A stretch of DNA of 64,000 nt, taken from assembly GCA_025361935.1 (NCBI GenBank), contig JANYJB010000065.1, positions 30,278 through 94,277 of the forward strand. The letters run 5' to 3'. Position numbers and translations under genes: made by a program. Positions within the stretch are counted from its first letter, which is position 1. Each line of letters starts with the position of its first letter. This document shows, piece after piece, positions 19,716 to 30,300 of the stretch. Below the pieces are notes generated by a model. The model had not been told where the DNA came from. It was given only the letters and a program-made list of their open reading frames with translations, and did no database searches. This DNA comes from Verrucomicrobiota bacterium. GTDB lineage: Bacteria > Verrucomicrobiota > Verrucomicrobiia > Opitutales > Opitutaceae.

Positions 19716-19760
19716 TTTTTGACAGTCCGCCCTCCACGGCACACGGTGCATCCACACTTC

Positions 19761-20399
19761 ATGTCTCTCGCCGATCTCCGCAAAGAATACAGCCTGGCCG
19801 GTCTCCTTGAAAAAGATCTGACCCGCGACCCCTTCCGCCAATTTGACAAGTGGTTCCAGGAAGCGGAGGCCGCCAAAATCCCAGAGCCCAACGCCATGAC
19901 GCTCTCCACCGCGACCCGCGAGGGCCGCCCTTCCTCGCGCACCGTCCTGCTCAAGGGCCTCGACGGACGCGGCTTCGTTTTCTACTCCAACTACGAGAGC
20001 CGCAAGGGCCGCGACCTCGCCGAAAATCCCCGCGCCTCCCTCCTGTTTCCCTGGATCGCGCTGGAGCGCCAGGTCATCGTCGAGGGCCCCATCGCCCGCC
20101 TCACCCGCGAAGAAAGCGAAGCCTATTTCCACTCCCGTCCACGCGCCAGCCAGCTAGGTGCCTGGGTCTCGCAACAAAGCTCCATCATCAACAGCCGCGC
20201 CGTCCTCGAGGACGCGATGAAAGCCCTCGATAAAAAATACGCCGGCGTCGAAGTGCCCGCCCCGCCCAACTGGGGCGGCTACCGCGTTAACCCTGAAACC
20301 GTCGAGTTCTGGCAGGGCCGCCGCAGCCGCCTGCACGACCGCCTGCGCTACCGCCGCGAGAAATCCGGCGATTGGATCATCGAACGCCTCGCTCCCTGA
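19761..20399 (+). CDS. pdxH: Pyridoxamine 5'-phosphate oxidase
   Basis: [81 protein letters not shown]. Confidence 0.96.
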   Translation: MSLADLRKEYSLAGLLEKDLTRDPFRQFDKWFQEAEAAKIPEPNAMTLSTATREGRPSSRTVLLKGLDGRGFVFYSNYESRKGRDLAENPRASLLFPWIALERQVIVEGPIARLTREESEAYFHSRPRASQLGAWVSQQSSIINSRAVLEDAMKALDKKYAGVEVPAPPNWGGYRVNPETVEFWQGRRSRLHDRLRYRREKSGDWIIERLAP

Positions 20400-22006
20400 G
20401 CCGCCCACCCGCCTTGAAAACGGAACGTCCAGTCGCGAAGCCGCGCGGGCCGAGTCTCCCCCGCCCCTCCGCCGGCCTGCTGGCCAGCGCCCTCGGCACT
20501 CTGGGCGAAGGCGTGCTCATCGCCGACCGCCGCTGGACGCGCGACGGCCTGCGCATTCTCTTCGCCAACCAGAGCCTTTGCGCCATGACCAACCGCCCCG
20601 TGCGAAAACTCCACGGCCGCGCCCACGGCGAACTTCACGCTGACCGTGATCACTTCCCTGATTTAAAAAAATGGCTGGGCCACCTCACTCCGGGCCTCGC
20701 GCTGAGCGGCGAAGGCTACCTTGTTTGCGGCCCCGGACAGCGCCTCTACACCACGTGGATTTACAGCCCGGTCGCCGACGCCCGCGGACGCGTGACGCAC
20801 ATTTCCATCACCTACCGCGACATGACGGCCAAGCGCCGCCTGCAGGAGGATCTCATCCACGCCCAGCGCCTCGACGCGGTCGGGCGGCTCGCCGGCGGCG
20901 TCGCCCACGATTTCAACAACCTCCTCTCCGTCATCAACGGCTACTGTGAGATTCTCCGCAGCAAGCCCGCCGTCGTCCGCCACGCCTCGCGCGAGATCGG
21001 CGAGATCCACCGCGCCGGTCTCCACGCCGCCGGCCTCGTGCGCCAGCTCCTCGCATTCAGCCGGCGCCAGTCCCTCGATCCCAAGGTCGTCAGCCTCAAC
21101 CAGCTCGTGCAGGAAAACTCCGACATCCTCGAAAAACTCCTCCAGCCCGACAAAAGCCTCACCCTCTCGCTACAAGCCTCGCCCGACCGCGTCCGCGTTG
21201 ACCCGATGCAGATCCAGCAAGTCCTGCTCAACCTCACCATCAACGCCCGCGACGCCCTCGCCCCCGACGGACGCGTCGCCATCCGCACCGACTTCCGTGA
21301 AATCAAAGCCGGCCGCAACCGCCGCGCCACCGACATGCCCGCAGGACGGTATGTGCTGCTCACCGTCAGCGACAATGGCACCGGCATGGACACCGAGGCC
21401 AAGGCCCACCTCTTCGAACCGTTTTTCACCACCAAGGAAGAAGGCAAAGGCACCGGCCTCGGCCTCTCGCTCGTCTATGGCATCGTGCAGCAAAGCGGCG
21501 GCCATATCTTCGTGCAAAGTGCGCCCGGCACCGGCTCCACGTTCGAGATTTATCTTCCCGCCGTGCATGATCCTGTCAGCACCGAGCCGGTCGCGCCGCT
21601 CACCCTGCCCTCCACCCGTGGTCGCGAGGCGGTGGTGCTCGTCGAGGGAGATCCGGTCGTTTCCAAGATGATCGCCGGCATTCTCACCTCCGACGGTTAC
21701 CGTGTCCTCGCTGCGGAAAACGCCGCCAAAGCCCGCCTGCTCGTCCGCCGCCATCGCAAACCCGTTGACCTGCTCATCATCGACTCAAGCCGCGCCGGCA
21801 CCGTCGGCCATAAATTCATCCGCGAGCTTCACGCCGACCATCCCAAGCTCCGCCTGCTCCACACCAGCAGCGCCGAAATATCCCCGCTTTCCGGCTTTGC
21901 TCCCGAATATCAAGGCACCCTCACCAAGCCCTACGCCCTCAGCACGCTCCTGCGCGCCGTCCGCTCCCTGCTCGACGGCAGAGGTGTTGCCGTCGCCCCG
22001 CGCTGA
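20372..22006 (+). CDS. PAS hybrid sensor histidine kinase with C-terminal receiver-like domain (start uncertain)
   Basis: [71 protein letters not shown]; receiver-like C-terminus. Confidence 0.9.
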   Translation: MDHRTPRSLSRPPALKTERPVAKPRGPSLPRPSAGLLASALGTLGEGVLIADRRWTRDGLRILFANQSLCAMTNRPVRKLHGRAHGELHADRDHFPDLKKWLGHLTPGLALSGEGYLVCGPGQRLYTTWIYSPVADARGRVTHISITYRDMTAKRRLQEDLIHAQRLDAVGRLAGGVAHDFNNLLSVINGYCEILRSKPAVVRHASREIGEIHRAGLHAAGLVRQLLAFSRRQSLDPKVVSLNQLVQENSDILEKLLQPDKSLTLSLQASPDRVRVDPMQIQQVLLNLTINARDALAPDGRVAIRTDFREIKAGRNRRATDMPAGRYVLLTVSDNGTGMDTEAKAHLFEPFFTTKEEGKGTGLGLSLVYGIVQQSGGHIFVQSAPGTGSTFEIYLPAVHDPVSTEPVAPLTLPSTRGREAVVLVEGDPVVSKMIAGILTSDGYRVLAAENAAKARLLVRRHRKPVDLLIIDSSRAGTVGHKFIRELHADHPKLRLLHTSSAEISPLSGFAPEYQGTLTKPYALSTLLRAVRSLLDGRGVAVAPR

Positions 22007-22015
22007 CCGCCCGAC

Positions 22016-22519
22016 ATGCGCCTCTACCTGATCCGCCACGCGCACGCCCTCTCGGAGGAGGAAAACCCCTCCCGCCCGCTCAGTCCCCGCGGACGCCTCG
22101 ACACCGCTCGCATCGCCGCCTGGTTCAAGGCCAACCGCGCGCTCGATCCCGCCCACCTCTGGCACAGCCCGCTCGAACGCGCCCGCGAAACCGCCTTCAT
22201 TCTCGCGCACAGCCTCGACCTCGACGCCGTGATCCTGGAAACCTCCGGCCTCCTTCCCGAGGACGACCCCGCCGAAATCGCCGAACGTCTCGAAACGTTT
22301 CCGCCCTCCGCCAATCTCGCCCTCGTCGGCCACGAACCGCACCTCAGTGCGCTCGCCACCCTGCTCGTGCGCGGCAAACGCAAGCCCGCCGCCTTCGAAC
22401 TCCAAAAATCCTCCGTCCTCGCCCTCGCCCCCAGCGGAGACTCGCACAAACGCACCGGCCGCCCCCGCTGGCACGCCTGCTGGCACGTCTCGCCCGAACT
22501 CATCCCGCCCGTGATCTGA
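22016..22519 (+). CDS. sixA: Phosphohistidine phosphatase SixA-like
   Basis: MRLYLIRHAHALSEEENPSRPLSPRGRLDTARIA; LVGHEPHLSALATLLV. Confidence 0.88.
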   Translation: MRLYLIRHAHALSEEENPSRPLSPRGRLDTARIAAWFKANRALDPAHLWHSPLERARETAFILAHSLDLDAVILETSGLLPEDDPAEIAERLETFPPSANLALVGHEPHLSALATLLVRGKRKPAAFELQKSSVLALAPSGDSHKRTGRPRWHACWHVSPELIPPVI

Positions 22520-22520
22520 A

Positions 22521-22627
22521 CTCTTTCTTCTTTCTCTTAATCTTTCTCTTTCTCCGCCTTCTTCGCCTTCTCCGCCCCAACTGAATCGATCCGAGAAAGA
22601 TAAAGATTAAGAATAAAGAGAAAGAAT
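22521..22627. repeat. Family-1 palindromic Y/R repeat (copy C)
   Basis: CTCTTTCTTCTTTCTCTTAATCTTTCTCTTTCTCC...GAATCGATCCGAGAAAGATAAAGATTAAGAATAAAGAGAAAGAA; shares 22 nt (CTCTTTCTTCTTTCTCTTAATC) with the reverse complement of copy A right arm. Confidence 0.85.
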
Positions 22628-22645
22628 CCGCATCCCCTCCGCCCC

Positions 22646-23575
22646 ATGAAATTCTTCCTCACCGGTGCATCCGGCCTCGTCGGCAGCGCCTTCGCCCAAG
22701 CCGCCGCCCGCCGCGGCCACCACGTCACCGGCATCGTCGGTTCCTTCGTCGGCCCGCTCCCCGGCGTGAACGTCAAACGCCCCCTCGATCTCACCGATGA
22801 CGCCGCGCTCACCGCCACCGTCCTAGACGCCTTCCCCGACGCCATCGTCAACTGCGCCGCCGTCGCCGAGCCCGCCCAATGTGACGCCGACCCCGCCCGC
22901 GCCCAAGCCCTCAACGTCACCCTCCCCGCCGCCCTCGCCCGCCTCGCCCACCACCTCAGCGCGAAGTTCATCCACCTCTCCTCCGAACAGGTCTTCGACG
23001 GCGCCAGCGCCTCCCCCTACTCGCTCCAAAGCACCCCCAAACCCATCAACCTCTACGGGCGCCAGAAACTCGAAAGCGAACGCCTCGTCCACACCGCCGC
23101 CCCCGAGTTTGCTATCACCCTCCGCGCCCCGCTCCTCACCGGCAACAGCCTCGCCGGCACCCGCAGCCTCCACGAACGCCTCTTCGCCGACTGGTCCGCC
23201 GGCAAAACCCCGCGCGTCTTCTCCGACGAAATCCGCCAGCCCTGCACCGCATCCAACCTCGCCGACCTCATGCTCGAACTCCTCGAACGCAACGATACCC
23301 GCGGCATCTACCACTGGGCCGGCGCCGATGCCCTCTCCCGCCACGAACTCGCCCGCCGCATCCGCGCCCATTTCAAACTTTCAGAAACTGCCGCGCCCAT
23401 CGAAACCGTCACCCGCGCCGCCGATCCGCGCGCCGCGTCGAAGCGCCAGGCCACACTTACGCTCGACCTCAAGCCCCTCGCCGGAAAAGTGAAGACGCCC
23501 ATCGAGACATTCGAAGCCCAGCTCGACCAACTCGTCATCCCTGTTCCCTTTCAGGCTTGGTATCACCAAGCCTGA
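22646..23575 (+). CDS. dTDP-4-dehydrorhamnose reductase-like (RmlD) SDR protein
   Basis: MKFFLTGASGLVGSAFAQAAARRGH; IHLSSEQVFDG; YGRQKLESERLV. Confidence 0.87.
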   Translation: MKFFLTGASGLVGSAFAQAAARRGHHVTGIVGSFVGPLPGVNVKRPLDLTDDAALTATVLDAFPDAIVNCAAVAEPAQCDADPARAQALNVTLPAALARLAHHLSAKFIHLSSEQVFDGASASPYSLQSTPKPINLYGRQKLESERLVHTAAPEFAITLRAPLLTGNSLAGTRSLHERLFADWSAGKTPRVFSDEIRQPCTASNLADLMLELLERNDTRGIYHWAGADALSRHELARRIRAHFKLSETAAPIETVTRAADPRAASKRQATLTLDLKPLAGKVKTPIETFEAQLDQLVIPVPFQAWYHQA

Positions 23576-23577
23576 AA
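23549..23577. other. Perfect 13-bp hairpin spanning the stop codon of the RmlD-like gene
   Basis: TTTCAGGCTTGGT-ATC-ACCAAGCCTGAAA. Confidence 0.75.
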
Positions 23578-23579
23578 AA

Positions 23580-23686
23580 TCGTTCTCGTTCTCTTAATCT
23601 TTCTCTTTCTCCTCTGCCTCCGCCTCCACCTCCGCGCCCCGAATCGATCCGAGAAAGAGAATGATAAAGAATAAAGAGAAAGATTA
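23580..23686. repeat. Family-1 palindromic Y/R repeat (copy D)
   Basis: TCGTTCTCGTTCTCTTAATCTTTCTCTTTCTCC...GAATCGATCCGAGAAAGAGAATGATAAAGAATAAAGAGAAAGATTA; shares GAATCGATCCGAGAAAGA with copy C; 26-nt exact reverse-complement match to 38959-38984. Confidence 0.85.
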
Positions 23687-23691
23687 AACCC

Positions 23692-24522
23692 ATGCAGCTC
23701 GACCTCCTACCCCATCGCACCGGTGGCGCCGCCGAGAACATGGCGACGGACTTTCTCCTGCTGCAACGCTACCCCGAAGCCGCGCAAACCCACGCCCGCT
23801 TCCGCCACTACGACTGGCGCGCGCCCGCCTTCACCTTCGGCTACTCCCAGAAAATCGCCTACGTCCGCGAACAACTCGCCAACCTCCTCTCCTCCGAGGT
23901 GGAGCGCGTTGACCCCAACGCGCTTTCCGTGGACCTCACCCGCCGCCCCACCGGCGGCGGCGTGGTGGATCACCGCGAAGACTGGACCTACACGCTCGTC
24001 GTCCCTCGGGGGCACCCGCTCTACGACGCCCGCGCCACCGAAAGCTACCGCCTCGTCCACGCCACCCTCGTCGAATCCCTCTGCGCGCAAGCCCAGCCCG
24101 TCGTCCTAAAACAACGCTGCGACTCCGATTGTAGGAGCCTGCTTGCAGGCGATACCCCCGACGAACCCCCAACGTCTCCCGAATCGCCTGCAAGCAGGCT
24201 CCTACGCAAAACCCCGGCCGGCCCCACCGTCTGCTTCATCCGCCCCGAACTCTACGACGTGCTCCACGAAACTACGGGGGAAAAGGTCGCCGGTGCCGCC
24301 CAGAAACGCACGAAGCACGGCCTCCTCTTCCAAGGTTCCCTCTGGAAACCCACCGTCTCCGCCACCATGGATTGGGACGCCTTCGAAACCGATTTCACCG
24401 CCCGCCTCGCCAAACTCCTCAACGCCGACGCGGTCGAAACCCCGTGGCCCGATTTCGCCGAAGGCGAACTCGACGGCCTCACCGACCAATACTCGTCCCC
24501 CGAGTGGGTCGAGTATCGATGA
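23692..24522 (+). CDS. Lipoate--protein ligase A / BPL_LplA_LipB-family protein with an in-frame repeat insertion
   Basis: ATDFLLLQRYPEAA; WRAPAFTFGYSQ; DLTRRPTGGGVVDHREDWTYTLVVP. Confidence 0.85.
   Translation: MQLDLLPHRTGGAAENMATDFLLLQRYPEAAQTHARFRHYDWRAPAFTFGYSQKIAYVREQLANLLSSEVERVDPNALSVDLTRRPTGGGVVDHREDWTYTLVVPRGHPLYDARATESYRLVHATLVESLCAQAQPVVLKQRCDSDCRSLLAGDTPDEPPTSPESPASRLLRKTPAGPTVCFIRPELYDVLHETTGEKVAGAAQKRTKHGLLFQGSLWKPTVSATMDWDAFETDFTARLAKLLNADAVETPWPDFAEGELDGLTDQYSSPEWVEYR
24131..24205. repeat. REPIN-like inverted pair of REP elements inside a CDS
   Basis: GTAGGAGCCTGCTTGCAGGCGAT (24131-24153) and its exact reverse complement (24183-24205); each arm has an inner CCTGC-TTGCAGG-type palindrome; total 75 nt. 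Confidence 0.88.
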
Positions 24523-24538
24523 GGGAAAACGCGTCGTC

Positions 24539-25105
24539 TTAATATTTAACTCCGGCGAAGAAAACCATATCGTCTTCGGGACGGATAAAAATCAACTCCG
24601 CCGCTGTCGGTCGTGAGCCGTGCAGGTAGATGGTATAGACCCAAATATAATAGCGGGCAGACAACAGTTCGGCCTCAGCAGGAAACCAGCGCAACCCGTC
24701 GGTATCTGTAAATCCCGTCACCATTTTTACGGCATCACGAACTACAGGATTAGCCCTATCGCCCCGCACCCACCCCTCGCCCGAAGGTGATGGCGGCTCA
24801 TCTAACTGGGCCGTATTAACCGGCTTAATCTTGATCGCATAGGCATCGACATGATCCCCGTTGAACGAAGGTGCTGACTCGTAGCTTTGAACCACCTTTT
24901 CGGTTTTTGCGTCCCCGAGCTGGCACCAATTCAGAACATATCGGACATCTTGGGCAGTCGCCTTATCTTTTTTAGTTCTAGCCTCGGCGAAACCCAACAT
25001 GCCAGCGTTGTAGGCAAACATCAGCGCCATAATGCAGATCGTCACTAACGAGACCGCTCCCCATATCAGCAGCAGCCACTTTAAAATCGTGCCCAGCTTG
25101 GTCAT
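24539..25105 (-). CDS. Hypothetical protein, N-terminal TM
   Basis: MTKLGTILKWLLLIWGAVSLVTICIMALMFAYNAG; ORF between lipoate ligase and RlmD-like genes. Confidence 0.6.
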   Translation of the reverse strand: MTKLGTILKWLLLIWGAVSLVTICIMALMFAYNAGMLGFAEARTKKDKATAQDVRYVLNWCQLGDAKTEKVVQSYESAPSFNGDHVDAYAIKIKPVNTAQLDEPPSPSGEGWVRGDRANPVVRDAVKMVTGFTDTDGLRWFPAEAELLSARYYIWVYTIYLHGSRPTAAELIFIRPEDDMVFFAGVKY

Positions 25106-25108
25106 TTC

Positions 25109-26374
25109 TTAAGTGATTTTTCTCAGCGTGATCACGCACTCCAGGTGGCGCGTCTGCGGGAAGAGGTCGAAAGGCTGCACGGCCGCCAGCTCGTAGCCGG
25201 CGGCGAGAAACGACTTCAAGTCACGCATCTGCGTCGCCGGGTCGCACGAGACGTAAACGACCGCACGCGGGCCGTAGGCGAAGAGCTGTTTCAGGAACGT
25301 TTCGTCGCACCCTTTGCGCGGCGGGTCGATGAGGACGACCGTCTCGGCAGCGGGAAACGTGAGTCCGGCGAAAATCGCCGCCGCATCACCTGCCTGAAAC
25401 GTCACATTCGCCAGATTGTTGGCCGCCGCGTTCTGCTTTGCGAAGATGATGCTGCTCTCGCTGATCTCGATGCCCGCAACTTTCTCGAAGGCCGGCGCGG
25501 CCGTCAGCGCGAAGAGGCCGCTCCCGCAGTAGGCATCCACCATGAACCGCGCCCCGCTCGCCGCCGCCTGGTCGCGGGCGTAGCCGGTGAACGCCGGCAG
25601 GATGAACGGATTGTTCTGAAAAAAATCACGCGCCAGAAACTTCAGTTTCAAGTCGCCCACTGTCTCGGTGACGATCTCGTCGTAGTTGGTCGTGACATGC
25701 CCCGATGCATCGCGCAGGAGCAACGTGCCGCCGCGCTGATAATCGCCGTTGGCTGCCTTGGCGCGCACGTTGGCGCGGGACTCGGCGAGACGGGCGTTGA
25801 TCGGCGCAGTCGCGATCTCGCAGCGCGGCACATCAATGATGTCGAAACGTGTGCCTTGGCGCAGAAACCCAATGGGCAGTTCCGAGCCATCGCCGCGCGG
25901 CGCGTTGAAATGCGGCGTGATCTTCGAGCGGTAGCCGTATTCTACGGGCGAACCGATCACGGGCGACACGTGAAATTCGATTCCCGCCATGTATTTTAGA
26001 AGTTCCTCGACCTGGCGGCGCTTCCACAGGAGTTGCTCATCGTAGGCGAGGTTCTGATATTGGCAGCCGCCGCAGCGGGCAAAGAGCGGGCACGGCGGGG
26101 CGATGCGCTTGAGCGACGGCGTGAGCACGGTCACGAGGTCAGCCTCGGAGAAATTCTTGTGGTTGCGAAAGACGCGGGCCTTCACGCGCTCGCCGGGCAA
26201 GGTGAACGGCACCATCACGACCCACTTGGCGGCGGGGTCGTCGGGATGAGGCACGCGACCGAGGCCCACCCCGAGATTCGTGAGCGTGGCGATCTCCAGC
26301 TCGAGCTCGTAATGATAGGCGAAGGGACGGTCGTTTGGTTTTTTGTTTCTACCCACAGAACACACGGAATACAC
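25109..26374 (-). CDS. 23S rRNA (uracil-5-)-methyltransferase, RlmD/TrmA family (N-terminus in track probably overextended)
   Basis: CPLFARCGGCQYQNLAYDEQLLWKRRQVEELL; FFQNNPFILPAFTGYA; VLIDPPRKGCDETFLKQL; VYVSCDPATQMRDL. Confidence 0.92.
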   Translation of the reverse strand: MYSVCSVGRNKKPNDRPFAYHYELELEIATLTNLGVGLGRVPHPDDPAAKWVVMVPFTLPGERVKARVFRNHKNFSEADLVTVLTPSLKRIAPPCPLFARCGGCQYQNLAYDEQLLWKRRQVEELLKYMAGIEFHVSPVIGSPVEYGYRSKITPHFNAPRGDGSELPIGFLRQGTRFDIIDVPRCEIATAPINARLAESRANVRAKAANGDYQRGGTLLLRDASGHVTTNYDEIVTETVGDLKLKFLARDFFQNNPFILPAFTGYARDQAAASGARFMVDAYCGSGLFALTAAPAFEKVAGIEISESSIIFAKQNAAANNLANVTFQAGDAAAIFAGLTFPAAETVVLIDPPRKGCDETFLKQLFAYGPRAVVYVSCDPATQMRDLKSFLAAGYELAAVQPFDLFPQTRHLECVITLRKIT

Positions 26375-26445
26375 GGAAAGGCGGACGGCGAGGAAAAGGA
26401 TTTTGTCTTTTCGGATCTTTAGGTGTGTTTCGTGTGTTCCGTGGG
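26352..26445. repeat. Family-2 imperfect hairpin repeat (CCCACRGAACACACGRAAYACAC) in the divergent intergenic region
   Basis: CCCACAGAACACACGGAATACACGG ... GGTGTGTTTCGTGTGTTCCGTGGG. Confidence 0.75.
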
Positions 26446-27262
26446 CACACTTCCCGAAAAAATCACCAGTCTCCAGAATCCGCGCGTCAAACAGCTCGTG
26501 AAGCTGCGTGATCGGCGTCCGCGCGACGAAGCGGGCGTGTTTCTCGTCGAAGGCTACCGCCAGATCCGTCGCGCCCTGGAAAAAAACATCTCGCTCACGG
26601 ATCTCTATTTCTCGCCCGAGTGGTATCTCGGTGAAAACGAACCCGCCCTCATCGCCCAGGCTGAGGCCGCCGGGGCCAAGCTCTTCGAACTGACCAAGGA
26701 GGCGTTTGCCAAAGTCGCCTACCGCGAGCGTCCCGACGGCCTGCTTGCCGTCGCCCCGCAGTGGCGGCGTTCGCTCACCGACCTCGACGCGCTTCTCGCG
26801 AAAAAAACCTCAGCGCCTTTTCTTCTGGTGGTCGAGGCCATCGAGAAGCCGGGCAATCTCGGCACGATCCTGCGCAGCGCGGACGCGGCTGGCGTGGACG
26901 CGCTCATCGTGTGCGACCCGGTGACGGACCTTTTTAATCCGAACGTCGTGCGCGCCTCGACCGGCGTGGTGTTTTCCGTGCCCGTGATCATTGCGAGCAG
27001 CGAAGAGGTGAACCACTGGTTGCGCGCCAAAGCGATCCGCTCGGTGGCCACCACGCCGTCGGCGACCGATCTTTACACCAACACCGACCTGCGCGGCGCG
27101 TTGGCGATCGTCATGGGCAGCGAGCAATACGGCTTGAGCGACTACTGGCTGAAGGAGGCCGACACCCGCGTGGTCATCCCAATGGCGGGCCAGGCGGATT
27201 CGCTCAACGTGGCGATGGCGACCATCATCACTCTCTTCGAAGCGGTGCGGCAGCGCGCCTGA
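26423..27262 (+). CDS. SpoU/TrmH-family RNA methyltransferase (true start may be a GTG downstream)
   Basis: KITSLQNPRVKQLVKLRDRRPRDEAGVFLVEGYRQIRRAL; EKPGNLGTILRSADAAGVDALIV; IVMGSEQYGLSDYWL; IPMAGQADSLNVAMATII. Confidence 0.93.
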   Translation: MCFVCSVGTLPEKITSLQNPRVKQLVKLRDRRPRDEAGVFLVEGYRQIRRALEKNISLTDLYFSPEWYLGENEPALIAQAEAAGAKLFELTKEAFAKVAYRERPDGLLAVAPQWRRSLTDLDALLAKKTSAPFLLVVEAIEKPGNLGTILRSADAAGVDALIVCDPVTDLFNPNVVRASTGVVFSVPVIIASSEEVNHWLRAKAIRSVATTPSATDLYTNTDLRGALAIVMGSEQYGLSDYWLKEADTRVVIPMAGQADSLNVAMATIITLFEAVRQRA

Positions 27263-27278
27263 TGCGGACACAAAAAAA

Positions 27279-27305
27279 GGGAGGAAGCCTTTCGGCATCC
27301 CTCCC
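27279..27305. terminator. Bidirectional intrinsic terminator between convergent genes
   Basis: GGGAGGAAGCC-TTTC-GGCATCCCTCCC, with an A-run upstream (CAAAAAAA) and a T-rich tract downstream (TGTATTTTGTTT). Confidence 0.75.
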
Positions 27306-27327
27306 TGTATTTTGTTTCGAGACCTTA

Positions 27328-30300
27328 TTAGAAGCCGAACGCTGTGCTGATGTAGAACGAATTTGACGCCTTCGCATCCGCAGCGACCGCGCCTTGGTAG
27401 GAAGCGCCAACCGTCCAGGCGGAGGTGAGGCTGTAGTTCACACCCAGACCGAGGTTGAACTCGGTGTCGCCCATGCCCGGAGCCTTCACGGCGAAGGACT
27501 TGGTTTCCGAGACCACATTGGCCGAGACTTCGCGGGCAGCGTCCGAGAAGTTGTGGCTCACGCCGAGGCGGGCGTTGAAGCTCAACTTCGAGGTGGCGAG
27601 GTAGCGGCCGTTGACTGCGGCCTCGGTGGTGAAGCTCGTGTCGCTCTGGCTGTGGACGTTCAGGGCTTGCAGGGGCTTCAAGGCGTTGGTCTCGGTGAAG
27701 CCGTCGGTCTTGGCCGAGACGTAGGTCAGGCGAAGCTCGGGCTCGATGACGACCGTGCGGCGTTCGAGCGCGCGGTAGCGGAGACCGATCGCCGCGAGAT
27801 TTGCGGAGGAATCAGCACCGTGGAAGCTAGACGTGCCGGTCGCGGTGTTGCGGGTGCCGTCGCTGCTGTAGGTGGCCGTGCTCAGGCTCGTGGTGATGGA
27901 GAGGCGGCGGTTCTGGCCGGCGACGTATTCGCCGAAGAGGCCGTAAACATTGCCCTTCACGGTGGAGCGGAGGTAGGTGGAATCCACCGAGCCGGAATCA
28001 AAGCCGGCGAACAAACCAGCCGTGAGGCGCTTGTTAAGCACGATACGGGCACCGGCGACGGCACCGTTGCTCTTCAGGTCGTAGTCGGCCTGATTCTGCG
28101 AGCTGGATGAACCGGTGTCCAAGTTCGAGTAACCGGCGAAGACCGAATACTTGCCGGTGTCCACGAGCGGCGTGAGGTTGACGGCTTTGTCGGTGTAGCT
28201 GCGGGTGACACGGTCGGCGTAGTCGGTGAAGCCGGCGTAAGCTTCGGGCGAGGCTTTGTTGGCGATCACGGCCACTTGAGCAGGCGTGAGGCCCGCACCA
28301 AGCAACAGAGGCAGGAGGTCGCCGCCAACATATTGGTGGTCGCCCACCTTGAGGTTCGTGATCATCGCCTGGAGGTTGCCGCTGGCGCCCGTAAAGGCGT
28401 TGAGCAGGTTGCCGCCAGTGGTGGCGGTCAGCAGGCCGGTGCCGATCAACTGGCCGGTGCTGAGATTCAGAATAACGTCGCTGGTGAAGTTGTTCGTGAA
28501 CGTGGCGAAGTGCCCGCTGATGGTGCCAGGGGCGCCGTTGATGATCGTGAACGTCTGGCCCTTGGCGGGCTGGAACGCGGCGATGGCGATGGCGTTGGCC
28601 ATGTAGGTGGGGGTGGCCTGCTCGAGGAGCGTGTAGGAGGGCGTGCCGATTGTGAGGACGCTGGTGAGCGGGTTGAGGACGGTGTTGCCGCCCACGGCAA
28701 CCTGGTCGTAGCCGAGGATATTGTCGGTGCTCGGGCCGGAAGCGTCGGCCAGCTCGATGGCGAGCGTGCCGTTTTCGGTGTAGTTGCCGGCAATCGTTAG
28801 CACGCCGGGCGAACTGCCCGGAGCCGTGTTACCATTGCCGGTGTAATCGCCGTTGACGGTGCCGGTGCCCATAAAGGTGCCGTTGTTGGTGACATTGCTG
28901 TTGACGACGCCGTTATCGACGAAGGTAGAGCCATCGTTCACCGTGGTGTTTCCGGTGTTGAGCGTGCCGGTGGAGTCGATGACAACGGTGCCGCCATCAA
29001 CCATGGTATTGGTGTTCGTGTTGTTACCCGAGAGGTTCAGCGTGCCGTTGCCGCTCTTGATGAAATCACCGGTATTGGTCGTGGTGCCGGCATAGGTGCC
29101 GCCGTCGGTCACGTTCAGGTTGTTGCCGTTCAGGGTGAGCGTGCCGTCGCCATTAAGCGTGTTGATGGTCTGATCACCGTGCAGGAGCTTCAGCTCGGCG
29201 GCGGTGGAAAGATTCACCGTCGCGCCGTGCGCGAGAAGATCGGCGCCGTCGATGGTGAGAAGGCCGGTTTGCACATTGATGGTGGTGGCGGCGACGCCGG
29301 CGGTAAACGTGACGTTGCCGTTGGAGTTGACCGTCGATCCGCCGATAGCCTCGCCGAGTTTACCATTGATCTGGGTGCCGTTGTTGAGGTCGTAAGTCGG
29401 GGCCGTGAGGGTGTGGCTTCCGGAAACGGTGCCACCGTTGCTGGTGAGCGAGGCGACGGTGTTGTTGCTGTTTACCTCTAGCTCCGCGCCGGAGGAAATC
29501 GTCACGGCCGTCGAAGTGGAAAGGTTTGCGGCGGGGCCGGCGAGGACGAGCTTGCCTGCATTGACGTTGGTGGCGCCCGTGTAGGTGTTGGCGTTGTTCA
29601 GAGTCACCGTGCCGGACGTCGTCTTGTTCAGCTTGATGCCGGATCCCGCGAGGATCACATCGACCGTGCCGTCCTTAAGTTCAAAGCTGCCGGTGCTCGT
29701 CAGTGTGCCCGTGCCGCTGATCTTGGCTCCGTGGTCGAGGGTGACTGTGCCGACCGTGTCGCTGTGGCCGCCTAGCGCGAGTTCGGCGGTCGAGCCGTCG
29801 ATCTTGATGTTGCCGCTGGCGATGGCGTTGTCGGTGCCGTAAACCAATTTGCCCGCGCTCACCGTGGTATCGCCCGTGTAAGTGTTCTGCTCGTTGAGCG
29901 TCACCGTGCCCTCTGTGGTCTTATTCAACGGGATGCCGCTGCCGCCGAGCACCACGTTCACGGTGCCTTCTTTCATCTCAAACGTGCCGGTCGAGGTCAG
30001 CACGCTGTCGCTGCCACCGTTGATAGTGGCATTGCCGGAGAGCGTGACCGTGCCGACCGTGTCGCTGTAACCGTCCATGTCCAAAACCGCGGTCGCTCCG
30101 TCCACCGTCACGTTGCCGCTGGCGATTGCATTGTTCGTGCCGTAGAGCAGCGTGCCCGCGCTCACCGTCGTTAGGCCGGTGTAGGTGTTTTGCTCGTTGA
30201 GCGTGACCGTGCCGGAAGTCGTCTTGTTCAACACGATGCCTTCGCCTCCAAGAACTGCGTTCACCGTGCCGGACTTCATTTCAAACGTGCCGGTCGAGGT

